A stretch of 64,000 nucleotides of DNA from Leifsonia shinshuensis (GTDB taxonomy: Bacteria; Actinomycetota; Actinomycetes; Actinomycetales; Microbacteriaceae), in NCBI RefSeq assembly GCF_022606355.1, contig NZ_JAHHZQ010000001.1:744001-808000 (forward strand). Direction: 5' to 3'. Under the pieces are notes generated by a model that saw only the letters and a program-made list of their open reading frames with translations, was not told the DNA's origin and did not search any database. This document shows positions 30,138 through 39,854 of this stretch, piece by piece. Numbering within the stretch: the stretch's first letter is position 1; every line of letters begins with the position of its first letter. The translations under genes and the position numbers were made by a program.

Positions 30138-31631
30138 ATGAGCGAATCCGTCAGCCTCCCGGCACTCGGCGAGAGTGTCACGGAAGGCACGGTCACCCGC
30201 TGGCTGAAGAACGTTGGCGACCGTGTCGAGGTCGACGAGCCCCTGCTCGAGGTCTCGACCGACAAGGTCGACACTGAGATCCCCTCGCCCGTCGCGGGCG
30301 TCATCGAGGCGATCCTGGTGCAGGAGGACGAGACCGTCGAGGTGGGCACCGCGCTCGTGACGATCGGCGACGGCTCCGGCGCCGGCTCGGCTCCCGAGGC
30401 CGCGGCCCCCGCGCAAGAGGCCGCCCCGGCCGAGGCTGCCGCTCCGGTGCAGGAGGTCGCTGAGCCTGCTCCCGCTGCGCCCGCTGCCGCTGAGCCTGCT
30501 CCTGCCGCGCCCGCTCCTGCCGCTCCGGTCCAGGAGGCCCCGGCCGCCGCTCCGGCGCAGGAGGCCGCTCCCGCCGCTGTGTCCGCTCCCGCAGCCGAGC
30601 CGACGCCGGCTCCGGCTGCTGCGCCGGTGCAGGAGGCTCCTGCTGCTGCTCCGGCTTCGGCCGCCGCTCCGGCTCCGGCCGCCGCTCCCGCTCCGGCTGC
30701 AGCTCCTGCTGCCACCTCGGGCGCGCACGCGGGCAATGCCGGCTATGTCACCCCGATCGTCCGCAAGCTCGCGAACGAGCAGGGCGTCGACCTGTCGACC
30801 GTCACCGGCACGGGTGTCGGCGGTCGCATCCGCAAGGAGGACATCCTGTCCGCCGCCGCCCCCGCGGCCGCTGCCGCTGCCCCGGCCGCCGCTGCTCCTG
30901 TCGTCGAGGTCTCGCCGCTGCGCGGTACCACGCAGCAGATGACGCGGCTCCGCAAGGTCGTGGCCGAGCGCGCCGTCGTCTCGATGCAGTCGACTGCGCA
31001 GCTGACGACCGTCGTCGAGGTGGACGTGACCAAGGTCGCCGCCCTCCGCGACAAGGTCAAGGCCGACTTCCTCGCTAAGACCGGCACGAAGCTGTCGTTC
31101 CTGCCGTTCTTCGCTCTCGCCGCCGCTGAGGCGCTGAAGGCCTACCCGGTCATCAACGCCACCGTCGACGGTGACAGCATCGTCTACCCGGACCACGAGA
31201 ACATCTCGATCGCCGTGGACACGGAGCGCGGGCTGCTGACCCCGGTCATCCGCAACGCGTCCGACCTCGACATCGCCGGCCTCGCCGGCGAGATCGCCGA
31301 TCTGGCCGAGCGCACGCGCGACAACCGCCTCAAGCCCGACGAGCTGGCGGGCGGCACGTTCACGCTCACCAACACCGGTTCGCGCGGCGCGCTGTTCGAC
31401 ACCCCGGTCGTCTTCCTCCCGCAGGTCGCGATCCTGGGAACCGGCATCGTCACCAAGAAGCCGGTCGTCATCTCGGCCGAGGGCACGGACTCGATCGCGA
31501 TCCGTTCGACGGTGTACCTCGCCCTGTCGTACGACCACCGCATCGTCGACGGCGCCGACGCCGCCCGCTTCCTCGTCGCGGTGAAGAACCGCCTCGAGGG
31601 CGGCGCGTTCGAGGGCAGCCTCGGCATCTGA
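30138..31631 (+). CDS. sucB: Dihydrolipoamide acyltransferase (E2) of a 2-oxo-acid dehydrogenase
   Basis: 497 residues. One lipoyl domain (1-80; lipoylated Lys in [14 protein letters not shown]), a long Ala/Pro linker of about 120 residues made of repeated APAQEA-like units, the peripheral-subunit binding domain ([22 protein letters not shown], about 203-235), then the catalytic CAT domain ending [15 protein letters not shown] with the active-site His. Genomes of this group call it 2-oxoglutarate E2, but in related actinobacteria this type serves pyruvate dehydrogenase, so the acyl group is not certain. RBS GAAGGAG. A strong hairpin follows. Confidence 0.92.
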   Translation: MSESVSLPALGESVTEGTVTRWLKNVGDRVEVDEPLLEVSTDKVDTEIPSPVAGVIEAILVQEDETVEVGTALVTIGDGSGAGSAPEAAAPAQEAAPAEAAAPVQEVAEPAPAAPAAAEPAPAAPAPAAPVQEAPAAAPAQEAAPAAVSAPAAEPTPAPAAAPVQEAPAAAPASAAAPAPAAAPAPAAAPAATSGAHAGNAGYVTPIVRKLANEQGVDLSTVTGTGVGGRIRKEDILSAAAPAAAAAAPAAAAPVVEVSPLRGTTQQMTRLRKVVAERAVVSMQSTAQLTTVVEVDVTKVAALRDKVKADFLAKTGTKLSFLPFFALAAAEALKAYPVINATVDGDSIVYPDHENISIAVDTERGLLTPVIRNASDLDIAGLAGEIADLAERTRDNRLKPDELAGGTFTLTNTGSRGALFDTPVVFLPQVAILGTGIVTKKPVVISAEGTDSIAIRSTVYLALSYDHRIVDGADAARFLVAVKNRLEGGAFEGSLGI

Positions 31632-31688
31632 CCCACCCGCGGCCTCGACGGTCGCACCAGCTCTGAGCTCACGGCTCGAGCGACATCG

Positions 31689-31726
31689 GTTCGGCCCTGT
31701 TCCGCTTCAGCGGACCAGGGCCGAAC
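31689..31726. terminator. Bidirectional terminator between sucB and the pseudokinase gene
   Basis: 17-bp arms (31689-31705, starting GTTCGGCCCTG; 31710-31726, ending AGGGCCGAAC) with one mismatch and a TTCA loop. The loop contains the stop codon of the minus-strand gene, so the hairpin serves both convergent genes. Confidence 0.75.
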
Positions 31727-33683
31727 TGCTTTCCCCGCTACCTCTCACGCTGCGTCCCCCCACCACCTCGCCCGCTGGTTCGTCGGCCGGGACCAGCACA
31801 AGGGCGAGCAGCACGCCCACCAACGGGACGAGCGCGATCCCGACCAGCAGCGGCCGCTCGGCAGCCCAGGCTCGCGCCGCGCCGACGAACCGCCCGAGCG
31901 GTCGGTCTCCGGCCGCGTGGAGCAGCCGTTCGACCGTGCCCAGAACGCGGTCGCTCCCCGACGCGGTTGCGCCGCGACGCTCCGCCGCGCGCCGGCCCAC
32001 CGACGGACGCCGTGCCGCGGGCGACCGCGCGGTCTCTTCGCCCAGGCGCGAAGGCACTGACGGTGCCGCTCGCCCGTCATCCCTCCGGGCCGGTGCTGCC
32101 CTCTCCGCCGCGGTGCCGCTGCTCAGCGCGGGCGCTGACGGTGCCGCACGCCCGTCATCCCACCCCACCGGTGCTGTGCCATACCCGGTGCTGCTGCGCC
32201 TCGGCGGCACCGTGGCAGGCGGGTCACCACTCCACCGGGCGGGTGTGGGTCGTTCGTCTCGGTCCCACCCGGCGCCTTCTGCGACTCGCTGATCGCGGTC
32301 CCACTGGGCAGACTCCCCGGCGGGTCCCGAGCCAGCACCCGCCGGTGACACTGCGTATCGCTGGTCGCCGTCCCAGCGGGCACCCTCAACGCTGCGCGCG
32401 CCGCCGTCCCAGCCCGTCTGTTCCGTACGACTCCCGCCGCCGCTATCCCCCACGCCAAGGGCTCCCGCTCTGCCGGCACCATCGCGCGCCGCTCCTTCCG
32501 TTACTGGGCCGCCATCGCGCGCCGCTCCATCCGTCGCTGGGCCGTCGTCGCCCCACCCTGCACGTCCCATCGCCCGGCCGTCGTCACCCCTCCCGGTCGG
32601 GGCCACGGTTCGCACCGCCTCGCGACGTGCGCCCTCCCCCGGCCCTCGGGCACCGTCGTGCGTCACTGCCGACACAGCCGCACGGACGTCTTCGCGGAGG
32701 ACGGTCGCTTCGAGATCCCAGGAGTGCTCGACCGCCTCCGGCGGGCGCAGCCGCGGGTGGGCGTCGCGAGCAGCGGCTTCCAGCGACCTCGGTCCGCTAC
32801 CGATGCGCAGCGGCGTCGCGCTCTCGACCGCGAGCGCCCTCCGGAGCGCCGCCGGTGCCGCTGCGGCCTCAGGGCGTCGCACGATCGCGGTCGGATCCGC
32901 GGCGCACAGGATCGCGGAGATCACGTCATCCCAGCACCGATGACCTCCCGCCGTCGCTGCTGCGAGCAGTCCCGCGGCGCGGCCGCCAGGCACCGCGGAG
33001 CACACGGTCTCGGCCAGGGCCGCGAACGCACGCAGGTCTTCCCGCCCAGTTTCGGGGTCGAGTGGACGCAGCCGTTCGATCCCCGTGAGGATCGGGCAGC
33101 CGTCGCCACGGAACCCGATGCACCCCGGGGTGAGCACAGCGGCCGCCCGGCCGCAGGCATGGAGGTCGGCGAGACCGCGAGCGACGGCCACCAACACCGT
33201 GGCGGCCTCCCCGATCGCCAGCCCGACCGCTCGCGCGAGCAGGTCGCCGAGTGTCCCCCTCGTCGGATGCTCGACGAGGCGGATCAGGAGCCCACGGGCA
33301 CGCGCCGCCCGGATCGCACGGAGCTCGGGGGGCGGCAGCATGCGAGGAACGTGCTCGGACCGGATGTCCGCGCATGCCTTCGCCTCGGATCCCTCGCCCT
33401 CGTCGTCGACGGCGAGCGTCATTCGCGCCGGGCTGGGCAGCTCTCCCCCACTCACCACGATCGAGACCCGCGTCGCCGACGGCGAGGCGACGGCCCTCCC
33501 GCGGAGCCCGCGCGCACGCACCGCACTCCCGCTCGGCCCGCGCTCCACGCCACCCGCACGCGCTTCCCCCTCCCCTTCCGCGCCGGCGTCCCCCTCGCAC
33601 CGCTCGATCTCCCACCCCGCTTCAGACGCCACGGCGGCGGCAAGCCGTGCCAGGTCGATCGGACGTCGCGCGAAGATGCTCAT
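31707..33683 (-). CDS. Pseudokinase-like single-pass membrane protein
   Basis: 658 residues. Residues about 110-290 resemble the protein-kinase C-lobe (TVLVAVARGLADLHACG, then VLTPGCIGFRGDGCPILTG, then EDLRAFAALAETVCS), but the HRDxKxxN and DFG motifs are absent, so kinase activity is not expected. Residues about 330-560 are low-complexity with repeated W-D-x-D/G units (GWGDDG, GWDGG, RWDGDQR, QWDRDQR, GWDRDER, GWDDG). One transmembrane helix (LLVGIALVPLVGVLLALVLV) is near the C-terminus, with a short outside tail. Start ATG 33683. Convergent with sucB. Function unknown. Confidence 0.75.
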   Translation of the reverse strand: MSIFARRPIDLARLAAAVASEAGWEIERCEGDAGAEGEGEARAGGVERGPSGSAVRARGLRGRAVASPSATRVSIVVSGGELPSPARMTLAVDDEGEGSEAKACADIRSEHVPRMLPPPELRAIRAARARGLLIRLVEHPTRGTLGDLLARAVGLAIGEAATVLVAVARGLADLHACGRAAAVLTPGCIGFRGDGCPILTGIERLRPLDPETGREDLRAFAALAETVCSAVPGGRAAGLLAAATAGGHRCWDDVISAILCAADPTAIVRRPEAAAAPAALRRALAVESATPLRIGSGPRSLEAAARDAHPRLRPPEAVEHSWDLEATVLREDVRAAVSAVTHDGARGPGEGARREAVRTVAPTGRGDDGRAMGRAGWGDDGPATDGAARDGGPVTEGAARDGAGRAGALGVGDSGGGSRTEQTGWDGGARSVEGARWDGDQRYAVSPAGAGSGPAGESAQWDRDQRVAEGAGWDRDERPTPARWSGDPPATVPPRRSSTGYGTAPVGWDDGRAAPSAPALSSGTAAERAAPARRDDGRAAPSVPSRLGEETARSPAARRPSVGRRAAERRGATASGSDRVLGTVERLLHAAGDRPLGRFVGAARAWAAERPLLVGIALVPLVGVLLALVLVPADEPAGEVVGGRSVRGSGESSSALVR

Positions 33684-33830
33684 ACCCCATCTCACCGCGC
33701 CGGCACAGGCTGCGGCGGCTGATCCGGCGATCAGTGGACAACGCCCGCAGACTCCCGGCTGTGAGGGACTGAAGACCGTGCTGCGGGTCACGGTTCGAGT
33801 TTTTGTACTGAGTCCACTTAGGATGCTGGC

Positions 33831-34589
33831 ATGACTCTCTTCGATGTCTCCGGGCTCGAGTCCGGCCACGTTCCCTACGACGAGGCGCTGCGGCACCAGC
33901 GCGCCGTCCACGCCGAGGTCTCCTCCGGCGCGGCGCCCGACACGATCCTGCTGCTGGAGCACGAGTCCGTCTTCACCGCGGGCAAGCGCACCTCTCCCGA
34001 CGAGCGGCCGACCGACGGCACGCCGGTGATCGATGTCGATCGCGGCGGCAAGATCACCTGGCACGGACCGGGACAGCTCGTCGGCTACCCGATCCTGCGG
34101 CTCGCCGAGCCGATCGACGTCGTCGGGTATGTGCGCTGGCTGGAGGACGTGCTCATCGGAGTGCTGCGCGGGCTCGGCGTGCCGGGCGAGCGCGTCGACG
34201 GACGTTCCGGGGTCTGGCTGCGCGGCGCCAGCGCAGTGCCGGGCGGCGCCGGCCGCGACGAGAAGATCGCCGCCATCGGCATCCGGGTCGCCGAGGGCGT
34301 GACCATGCACGGCTTCGCGCTGAACTGCTCCAACAGCCTCGACGCCTACGACACGATCGTCGCCTGCGGGATCCGCGATGCCGGAGTCACGACGATCTCC
34401 CGCGTCCTGGGCCGCACGGTCACTCCGGCGGAAGTCGCCCCGCTGGTCCGCGACGCCCTCGACCGCGCGCTGGCCGATCCGGCGACGAGCCCGGTCGCGG
34501 CCGCCCGACGATCCGAGCCCGGCGCGCAGCTGCCGACCGCGACGCAGTCCCCCGCAGCGCACCCCGCCGCACAGGAGGTCGCCGCATGA
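33831..34589 (+). CDS. lipB: Lipoyl(octanoyl) transferase
   Basis: Moves octanoate from acyl carrier protein to the lipoyl domains of E2 and GcvH proteins. 252 residues. Motifs: [44 protein letters not shown] with the catalytic Lys, and [14 protein letters not shown] with the catalytic Cys. The last 25 residues are an Ala/Pro tail. It overlaps lipA by 4 nt (ATGA). Confidence 0.96.
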   Translation: MTLFDVSGLESGHVPYDEALRHQRAVHAEVSSGAAPDTILLLEHESVFTAGKRTSPDERPTDGTPVIDVDRGGKITWHGPGQLVGYPILRLAEPIDVVGYVRWLEDVLIGVLRGLGVPGERVDGRSGVWLRGASAVPGGAGRDEKIAAIGIRVAEGVTMHGFALNCSNSLDAYDTIVACGIRDAGVTTISRVLGRTVTPAEVAPLVRDALDRALADPATSPVAAARRSEPGAQLPTATQSPAAHPAAQEVAA

Positions 34590-35575
34590 GCGCACCGGTC
34601 GAGGGCCGCAAACTGCTGCGGCTCGAAGTACGCAACGCCCAGACGCCGATCGAGCGCAAGCCCGCCTGGATCAAGACCAAGGCCAAGATGGGGCCGGAGT
34701 ACCGGCAGCTGCTGAACCTGGTCAAGTCCGAGGAGCTGCACACCGTCTGTCAGGAGGCGGGCTGCCCCAACATCTACGAGTGCTGGGAGGACAGGGAGGC
34801 GACCTTCCTCATCGGGGGCTCCCAGTGCACCCGGCGCTGCGACTTCTGTCAGATCGACACCGGCAAGCCCGCCGAGTTCGACCGCGACGAGCCGCGCCGC
34901 GTCGGCGAATCGGTCGCCACGATGGGCCTGCGGTACTCGACGGTGACCGGCGTGGCGCGCGACGACCTCCCGGACGAAGGCTCCTGGCTGTACGCCGAGA
35001 CCATCCGCGAGATCCACCGGCAGAGCCCCGGCACCGGCGTCGAGATCCTGGTGCCCGACTTCTCGGGCAGCCCGGAGCACCTCGGCGAAGTGTTCTCCGC
35101 CCGGCCGGAGGTGTTCGCCCACAATGTGGAGACCGTCCCGCGCATCTTCAAGCGCATCCGTCCCGCGTTCCGCTATGAGCGGTCGCTCGACGTGATCACG
35201 CAGGGCCGTGCCGCCGGGCTGATCACCAAGTCGAACCTCATCCTCGGGATGGGCGAGGAGCGCGCCGAGATCAGCCAAGCCCTCCAAGACCTCCACGACG
35301 CCGGCACCGACATCATCACGATCACGCAGTACCTGCGGCCGAGTCCGCGCCACCTCCCCGTGGCGCGCTGGGTGCACCCGGACGAGTTCGTCGAGCTGAA
35401 GCAGGAGGCCGAGGAGATCGGCTTCCTCGGCGTGCTGTCGGGCCCGCTGGTGCGTTCGTCGTATCGCGCGGGCAGGCTCTGGGCGCAGTCCATGCAGGCC
35501 AAGGGGCGCCCGGTTCCCGCCGAGCTCCAGCACCTCGCCGACGCGTCCGCGGGGTTCGCTCAGGCGGTCTCCTGA
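34586..35575 (+). CDS. lipA: Lipoyl synthase
   Basis: Radical-SAM enzyme inserting two sulfurs into protein-bound octanoate, completing lipoate on E2 subunits. 329 residues. The auxiliary cluster motif is [12 protein letters not shown] (CX4CX5C), the radical-SAM cluster motif is CTRRCDFC (CX3CX2C), and the C-terminal RSSYRAGRL holds the Ser ligand. Translationally coupled to lipB. Confidence 0.97.
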   Translation: MSAPVEGRKLLRLEVRNAQTPIERKPAWIKTKAKMGPEYRQLLNLVKSEELHTVCQEAGCPNIYECWEDREATFLIGGSQCTRRCDFCQIDTGKPAEFDRDEPRRVGESVATMGLRYSTVTGVARDDLPDEGSWLYAETIREIHRQSPGTGVEILVPDFSGSPEHLGEVFSARPEVFAHNVETVPRIFKRIRPAFRYERSLDVITQGRAAGLITKSNLILGMGEERAEISQALQDLHDAGTDIITITQYLRPSPRHLPVARWVHPDEFVELKQEAEEIGFLGVLSGPLVRSSYRAGRLWAQSMQAKGRPVPAELQHLADASAGFAQAVS

Positions 35576-35584
35576 CCGCCTGAG
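35559..35584 (+). terminator. Hairpin over the lipA stop codon
   Basis: Perfect 10-bp arms CTCAGGCGGT (35559-35568) and ACCGCCTGAG (35575-35584) with a 6-nt loop; the lipA TGA sits at its 3' edge. No U-tract. Confidence 0.5.
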
Positions 35585-35660
35585 CGGCGCCTCCGCATCG
35601 GCGCTACGCCGGCCGTGAACAGGTCATCCAGAGGACGGTCGAGCCGGTATCCTTGTGACT

Positions 35661-36359
35661 ATGGCACGCAAGGACAAGTCCACCAAGGAGCCCGGTCGGC
35701 TGAAGCAGATGTGGCAGGTCTTCCAGATGACCCGCCGCTACGACGACCGCGCGCTGCTCTACATCGTGGGCGGAATCGTGCTGCCGATCCTCGCCGGCAT
35801 CGCGATGGCCGTGTTCCTGTCCGGCGGCAATGTCTTCACGATGGTGCTGTGGATCGTGGCGGGCGTGCTCGCGGGCGTGCTGGTCGGCCTCATCATCCTG
35901 GGCCGACGCGCGGAGCGCGCCGCCTACTCGCAGATCGAGGGCCAGCCGGGCGCCGTCGGCGCGGTGCTGCGCAGCTCGCTCAAGCGCAGCTGGCGCGGCT
36001 CCGAGATGCCGATCGCGGTCAACGGCAAGACCCAGGACGCGGTCTACCGCGCCACCGGCCGCGGTGGCGTGGTGCTCATCAGCGAGGGCCCCAAGACCCG
36101 CACCCAGCGGATGGTCGACGAAGAGCGACGCAAGATCACCCGCGTGCTTCCCAACGTCCCCGTCACGACGATCTCCGTCGGCCCCGACGCCGACTCGGTG
36201 CCGCTCCACAAGATCCCGCGCACGCTAGCCAAGATCAAGCCGACCCTGACCAAGGCGGAGGTCCTGGCGATCAGCAACCGTCTGCAGTCGCTCGAGAACC
36301 CGATGCCGATCCCCAAGGGAATCGACCCGATGAAGGTCCGCGCCCAGCGCGCGCGCTGA
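35661..36359 (+). CDS. DUF4191 family membrane protein
   Basis: 232 residues. Basic N-terminus (MARKDKSTKEPGRLKQMWQVFQMT), two helices at about 33-53 and 58-78, then a soluble domain with QPGAVGAVLRSSLKRSW and RATGRGGVVLISEGP. Actinobacterial DUF4191, usually just after lipA, as here; function unknown. ATG at 35661 is preferred to an in-frame GTG two codons upstream because the family begins MARK. Confidence 0.85.
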   Translation: MARKDKSTKEPGRLKQMWQVFQMTRRYDDRALLYIVGGIVLPILAGIAMAVFLSGGNVFTMVLWIVAGVLAGVLVGLIILGRRAERAAYSQIEGQPGAVGAVLRSSLKRSWRGSEMPIAVNGKTQDAVYRATGRGGVVLISEGPKTRTQRMVDEERRKITRVLPNVPVTTISVGPDADSVPLHKIPRTLAKIKPTLTKAEVLAISNRLQSLENPMPIPKGIDPMKVRAQRAR

Positions 36360-36377
36360 CGCCGACCCGCCGCGTGC

Positions 36378-36432
36378 CGAGGGGCACGTCGTCGCGCTTT
36401 CCCCCGGGAGAGGTGCGACGGCGTGCCCCTCG
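36378..36432. repeat. Palindrome between convergent genes; repeat copy 2
   Basis: Left arm 36378-36395 (CGAGGGGCACGTCGTCGC) pairs with 36415-36432 over 18 bp with one G-U wobble. The arms share CGAGGGGCACGT and the GT-rich inner part with the palindrome at 1155-1213, and again it separates convergent genes (DUF4191 and ltrA). Confidence 0.75.
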
Positions 36433-36458
36433 TGCGTTCGGGCTCGCGTGAGCGACGC

Positions 36459-37637
36459 TCAGCCCTGCGTCCGGCCTCGGTACAGCAGTTGCTCAGCGAC
36501 GACCACGGCCGCCAGCACGGCGTTCGCCGTCCAGACCACGACCGCCGTCGGGAGGAGGCCTCCGAGCGGCCAGAGGGCCCCGAGCGCGAGGGCCCCGATC
36601 ACGACTGTGAGCGACCATCGCATCCCGGTCGCCCGGCGGAACAGCAACAGCCCGAGCAGGTAGACGATCGCCGAGCCGCACAGCAATCCTGTCAGCCACG
36701 GCGTCGGCGTTCCCAGCGGATGCCGGAGGACGAGCCCGTCGGCCACCGCGGAGAGCACGATCCCGAGCACGAGCAGCAGCGGGATGTACGTGTACGCGGT
36801 CTGAGCGATCATCCCGCGCTCCCGTGCGCTCTCGAGATACTCGCTTCCGCGCTGTTGCGCGTGCGAGAAGTAGAGCAGCCAGAGCAGCACCGTCCCGGCG
36901 AACGCGGCGAGGAACGCCCCGAGGTGCACGGCGTCGAGCGGTGCGGTGGAGAAGGCCGCCCCGGTGACCACGATCGACTCGCCGAGCGCGATGATCAGGA
37001 ACAGGCTCACCCGCTCGGACATGTGGGCACCGGAGACGTTCCAGCTCGCGAGCGGCGACCCTCCCATCCCCGGCGTCCAGAATCTGAGCCTCGGCCCGAC
37101 GTAGTCGATGGCGAGGGCGACCAGCCAGACGACGAGCCTGGCCTGGTCGGGCAGGAACGCGCCGACGATCCAGAGCGCGCCCGCGGTGGCGTGCCACACG
37201 ATGATGCGCACGAAGTTCGCCGCGTGGTCGGGATGCGCCCGGCTGAATGCGAAGAAGGTGAAGACGCTCCGGCTGAGCTGCATGGCCACCAGGCTGACGG
37301 CGAAGAGCAGCGCGCGGTCGCCGAACGCCTCTGGGATCGCCGATGCCAGGAGGAGTCCGAGCAGCATCAGCACGACGAAGAGCGCGCGGACCGCGCCCCG
37401 TTCCGGGTCGAGCCAGCTCGACGCCCACGTGGTGAACATCCACACCCACCAGACCACCATCGCGAGCATGACGGTGTGGAGCAGCGACAGCGCGGACTGC
37501 TCGTGGAGCAGCACGTGCGAGACCTGGGTGACGGCGAAGACGAACACCAGGTCGAAGAAGAGCTCGGTGTACGTCACCCGGTGAGCGCCGGCGGCGTCCG
37601 ACCGCAACACATCGCGGGCGAAACCGAAGGCGCGCAT
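36459..37637 (-). CDS. Low temperature requirement protein A family membrane protein
   Basis: 392 residues with about ten to twelve helices. The LtrA family signature is VTYTELFFDLVFVFAVTQVSH near the N-terminus, with HMSERVSLFLIIALGESIVVTG in the middle. First named from Listeria growth at low temperature; molecular function unknown. It is convergent with DUF4191 and stands alone. Confidence 0.88.
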   Translation of the reverse strand: MRAFGFARDVLRSDAAGAHRVTYTELFFDLVFVFAVTQVSHVLLHEQSALSLLHTVMLAMVVWWVWMFTTWASSWLDPERGAVRALFVVLMLLGLLLASAIPEAFGDRALLFAVSLVAMQLSRSVFTFFAFSRAHPDHAANFVRIIVWHATAGALWIVGAFLPDQARLVVWLVALAIDYVGPRLRFWTPGMGGSPLASWNVSGAHMSERVSLFLIIALGESIVVTGAAFSTAPLDAVHLGAFLAAFAGTVLLWLLYFSHAQQRGSEYLESARERGMIAQTAYTYIPLLLVLGIVLSAVADGLVLRHPLGTPTPWLTGLLCGSAIVYLLGLLLFRRATGMRWSLTVVIGALALGALWPLGGLLPTAVVVWTANAVLAAVVVAEQLLYRGRTQG

Positions 37638-37706
37638 GGCAGGAGTGTAGCCGCGACGACGCAGCGCAGCGGGTTCAGGCGCAGGGTGGCTCGGGCGCAG
37701 AAGCGC

Positions 37707-38132
37707 TCACGCGCGGATGAGGACCGTTCCGGCGACCTTGTCGTGGAAGCCGCGCTGGTCGGAGTCCCAGACGAGAGCCGGGATGACGATGCACAGCAGG
37801 ACGGTGCGAACGATCGGCCGCCACACGCCGATCCAGCCTCCGGCGACCGCGACCACGCGCATCCCGAACACACGGTGGCCGATGCTGCCGCCGATCGTCG
37901 GGATGAAGACGATCTGCATCAGCGCGAAGACGCCGAGCGTCGCCCACTGGTCGTAGCGGAAGAACGCGAAGGAGATCAGCGAGGCGAGAGCCCAGTCGAT
38001 CACGATCGCGCCGAGGCGGCGGCCGAGGCGCCCCACCGAGTGCGGACCCGCCTCTGGGAGGCCGAGCCGTTCGCCCGGGTAGCGGCTGGGCGCGATGTCA
38101 CCCGAGCGGGAGGACGGAGGGTTCTGCGGCAC
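37707..38132 (-). CDS. RDD family membrane protein
   Basis: 141 residues. N-terminal soluble part, then LGRRLGAIVIDWALASLISF (the RDD Arg/Asp motif in the first helix), GGSIGHRVFGMRVV, and three to four helices. Role unknown; in actinobacteria it commonly sits beside lipA/DUF4191 and glnA. Divergent from glnA, so the 178-bp gap with the GlnR box may serve both. Confidence 0.85.
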   Translation of the reverse strand: MPQNPPSSRSGDIAPSRYPGERLGLPEAGPHSVGRLGRRLGAIVIDWALASLISFAFFRYDQWATLGVFALMQIVFIPTIGGSIGHRVFGMRVVAVAGGWIGVWRPIVRTVLLCIVIPALVWDSDQRGFHDKVAGTVLIRA

Positions 38133-38201
38133 CCGTCGAGTTTAGCGGTCGCGGCTGCACGCCTCCCGAGCCCTGCACACGGTCGACGTGCCGGCCAGGG
38201 C

Positions 38202-38239
38202 GTAACATGCCGGAAACATTTGCGTCACCGGAGGGAAAT
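38202..38239 (+). promoter_or_regulatory. GlnR box upstream of glnA
   Basis: GTAAC (38202-38206), N6, GAAAC (38213-38217), N6, GTCAC (38224-38228), N6, GAAAT (38235-38239). This matches the a-b-a-b GlnR consensus of actinobacteria (gTnAc-N6-GaAAc, twice) in every spacing and in all but the last base. It ends 71 bp before the glnA start, with TAGCGT/TAGCTT -10 candidates at 38250-38262, which suits activation of glnA in low nitrogen. Confidence 0.85.
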
Positions 38240-38310
38240 GGCCTCCCCCTAGCGTGTAGCTTGGGCTGCACGCGCAGTCCCTCACCGCAAAGCCATTGGG
38301 AGTCCTCCGT

Positions 38311-39735
38311 ATGTTCCGTGATTCTTCCGAGGTGCTCAAGTTCATCAAGGACACCGACGTCAAGTTCCTTGATATCCGCTTCACCGACCTGCCCGGTGTG
38401 CAGCAGCACTTCAACATCCCCGCAGCGACCGTCGACGAGGAGTTCTTCTCGGTCGGCCAGCTGTTCGACGGTTCCTCGATCCGCGGCTTCGCGTCGATCC
38501 ACGAGTCGGACATGCAGCTGATCCCGGATGTCTCGACCGCCTACATCGACCCGTTCCGCGTCGAGCGCACGCTCATCATGGTGTTCGACATCTACAACCC
38601 CCGCAACGGTGAGATCTACGCGAAGGACCCCCGCCAGGTCGCCAAGAAGGCCGAGAAGTACCTCGCCTCGACCGGCATCGCGGACACCGCGTTCTTCGCT
38701 CCGGAGGCGGAGTTCTACATCTTCGACGACGTGCGATACGAGGTGAAGCAGAACTCGAGCTTCTACTCGGTCGACTCCGAGGAGGGCGCCTGGAACTCCG
38801 GCCGCGTCGAAGAGGGCGGCAACCTCGGCAACAAGACCCCTTACAAGGGCGGCTACTTCCCGGTGAGCCCTGTCGACAAGCAGGCCGACCTCCGCGACGA
38901 CATCTCGCTGAAGCTGATCGATGCCGGCCTCATCCTGGAGCGCGCGCACCACGAGGTGGGCACCGGCGGCCAGGCGGAGATCAACTACCGCTTCGACACC
39001 ATGGTCCACGCCGCAGACGACATCCTGAAGTTCAAGTACATCGTCAAGAACACGGCGGAGCAGTGGGGCAAGACCGCCACGTTCATGCCGAAGCCGCTCT
39101 TCGGCGACAACGGCTCGGGCATGCACACCCACCAGTCGCTGTGGAACGACGGCAAGCCGCTGTTCTACGACGAGGCCGGCTACGGCGGCCTGTCCGACAT
39201 CGCCCGCTGGTACATCGGCGGCCTCCTCAAGCACGCCCCGGCGGTGCTGGCCTTCACGAACCCGACGGTGAACTCGTTCCACCGCCTGGTCCCCGGCTTC
39301 GAGGCCCCGGTCAACCTGGTCTACTCGGCCGGAAACCGTTCGGCGTCCATCCGCATCCCGATCACCGGCACCAACCCGAAGGCCAAGCGCATCGAGTTCC
39401 GCGCGCCGGACGCCTCGGGCAACCCGTACCTCGCGTTCGCCGCCCAGCTGATGGCCGGCCTCGACGGCATCAAGAACCGCATCGAGCCGCACGAGCCGGT
39501 CGACAAGGACCTCTACGAGCTTCCGCCCGAGGAGGCCAAGAACATCCCCCAGGTGCCGGGATCGCTCGGCGAGGCCCTCGACGCCCTCGAGGCCGACCAC
39601 GACTTCCTCACCGCGGGCGGCGTGTTCACCCCGGAGCTCATCGAGACCTGGATCGAGTACAAGCGCGAGAAGGAGATCAAGCCCCTCGCGCAGCGCCCGC
39701 ACCCGTTCGAGTACGAGCTGTACTACGGGGTGTAG
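38311..39735 (+). CDS. glnA: Glutamine synthetase, type I (adenylylated)
   Basis: ATP-dependent synthesis of glutamine from glutamate and ammonia; dodecamer. 474 residues. Hallmarks: [40 protein letters not shown], and NRSASIRIP. Tyr in [11 protein letters not shown] (near residue 400) is the adenylylation site, matching glnE in this window. RBS GGAG 8 nt from ATG 38311. Regulated by the GlnR box upstream. The last 25 bp are duplicated 11.7 kb away where a genomic island has inserted; the coding sequence is intact, ending TAG instead of the original TAA. Confidence 0.97.
   Translation: MFRDSSEVLKFIKDTDVKFLDIRFTDLPGVQQHFNIPAATVDEEFFSVGQLFDGSSIRGFASIHESDMQLIPDVSTAYIDPFRVERTLIMVFDIYNPRNGEIYAKDPRQVAKKAEKYLASTGIADTAFFAPEAEFYIFDDVRYEVKQNSSFYSVDSEEGAWNSGRVEEGGNLGNKTPYKGGYFPVSPVDKQADLRDDISLKLIDAGLILERAHHEVGTGGQAEINYRFDTMVHAADDILKFKYIVKNTAEQWGKTATFMPKPLFGDNGSGMHTHQSLWNDGKPLFYDEAGYGGLSDIARWYIGGLLKHAPAVLAFTNPTVNSFHRLVPGFEAPVNLVYSAGNRSASIRIPITGTNPKAKRIEFRAPDASGNPYLAFAAQLMAGLDGIKNRIEPHEPVDKDLYELPPEEAKNIPQVPGSLGEALDALEADHDFLTAGGVFTPELIETWIEYKREKEIKPLAQRPHPFEYELYYGV
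39710..39734 (+). repeat. attL: 25-bp direct repeat at the glnA 3' end
   Basis: The final 25 bases of glnA before the last stop-codon base (AGTACGAGC...GGGGTGTA) are repeated without mismatch at 51454-51478. The copies diverge immediately outside on both sides. They bound a lower-GC, accessory-gene region, which fits site-specific integration into the 3' end of a conserved gene. Confidence 0.85.
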
Positions 39736-39799
39736 CCAGAAACCCTTGATTTTCGGGGGTTTCTAAGGTTGTGGAGTTCGCGTAAGCGCAAACGCTGTA

Positions 39800-39839
39800 G
39801 AGCCCCGGCTCACCTTCGGGTGGGTCGGGGCTCTTTTTG
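39800..39839 (+). terminator. Rho-independent terminator at the left island end
   Basis: 15-bp arms GAGCCCCGGCTCACC (39800-39814) and GGTGGGTCGGGGCTC (39819-39833), two wobble pairs, TTCG tetraloop, then TTTTTGTTTG. A smaller hairpin (AGAAACCC/GGGTTTCT, 39738-39764) lies just before it. This is the clearest intrinsic terminator of the window; it now ends glnA transcription and shields the island. Confidence 0.9.
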
Positions 39840-39854
39840 TTTGTCACATGTGGG

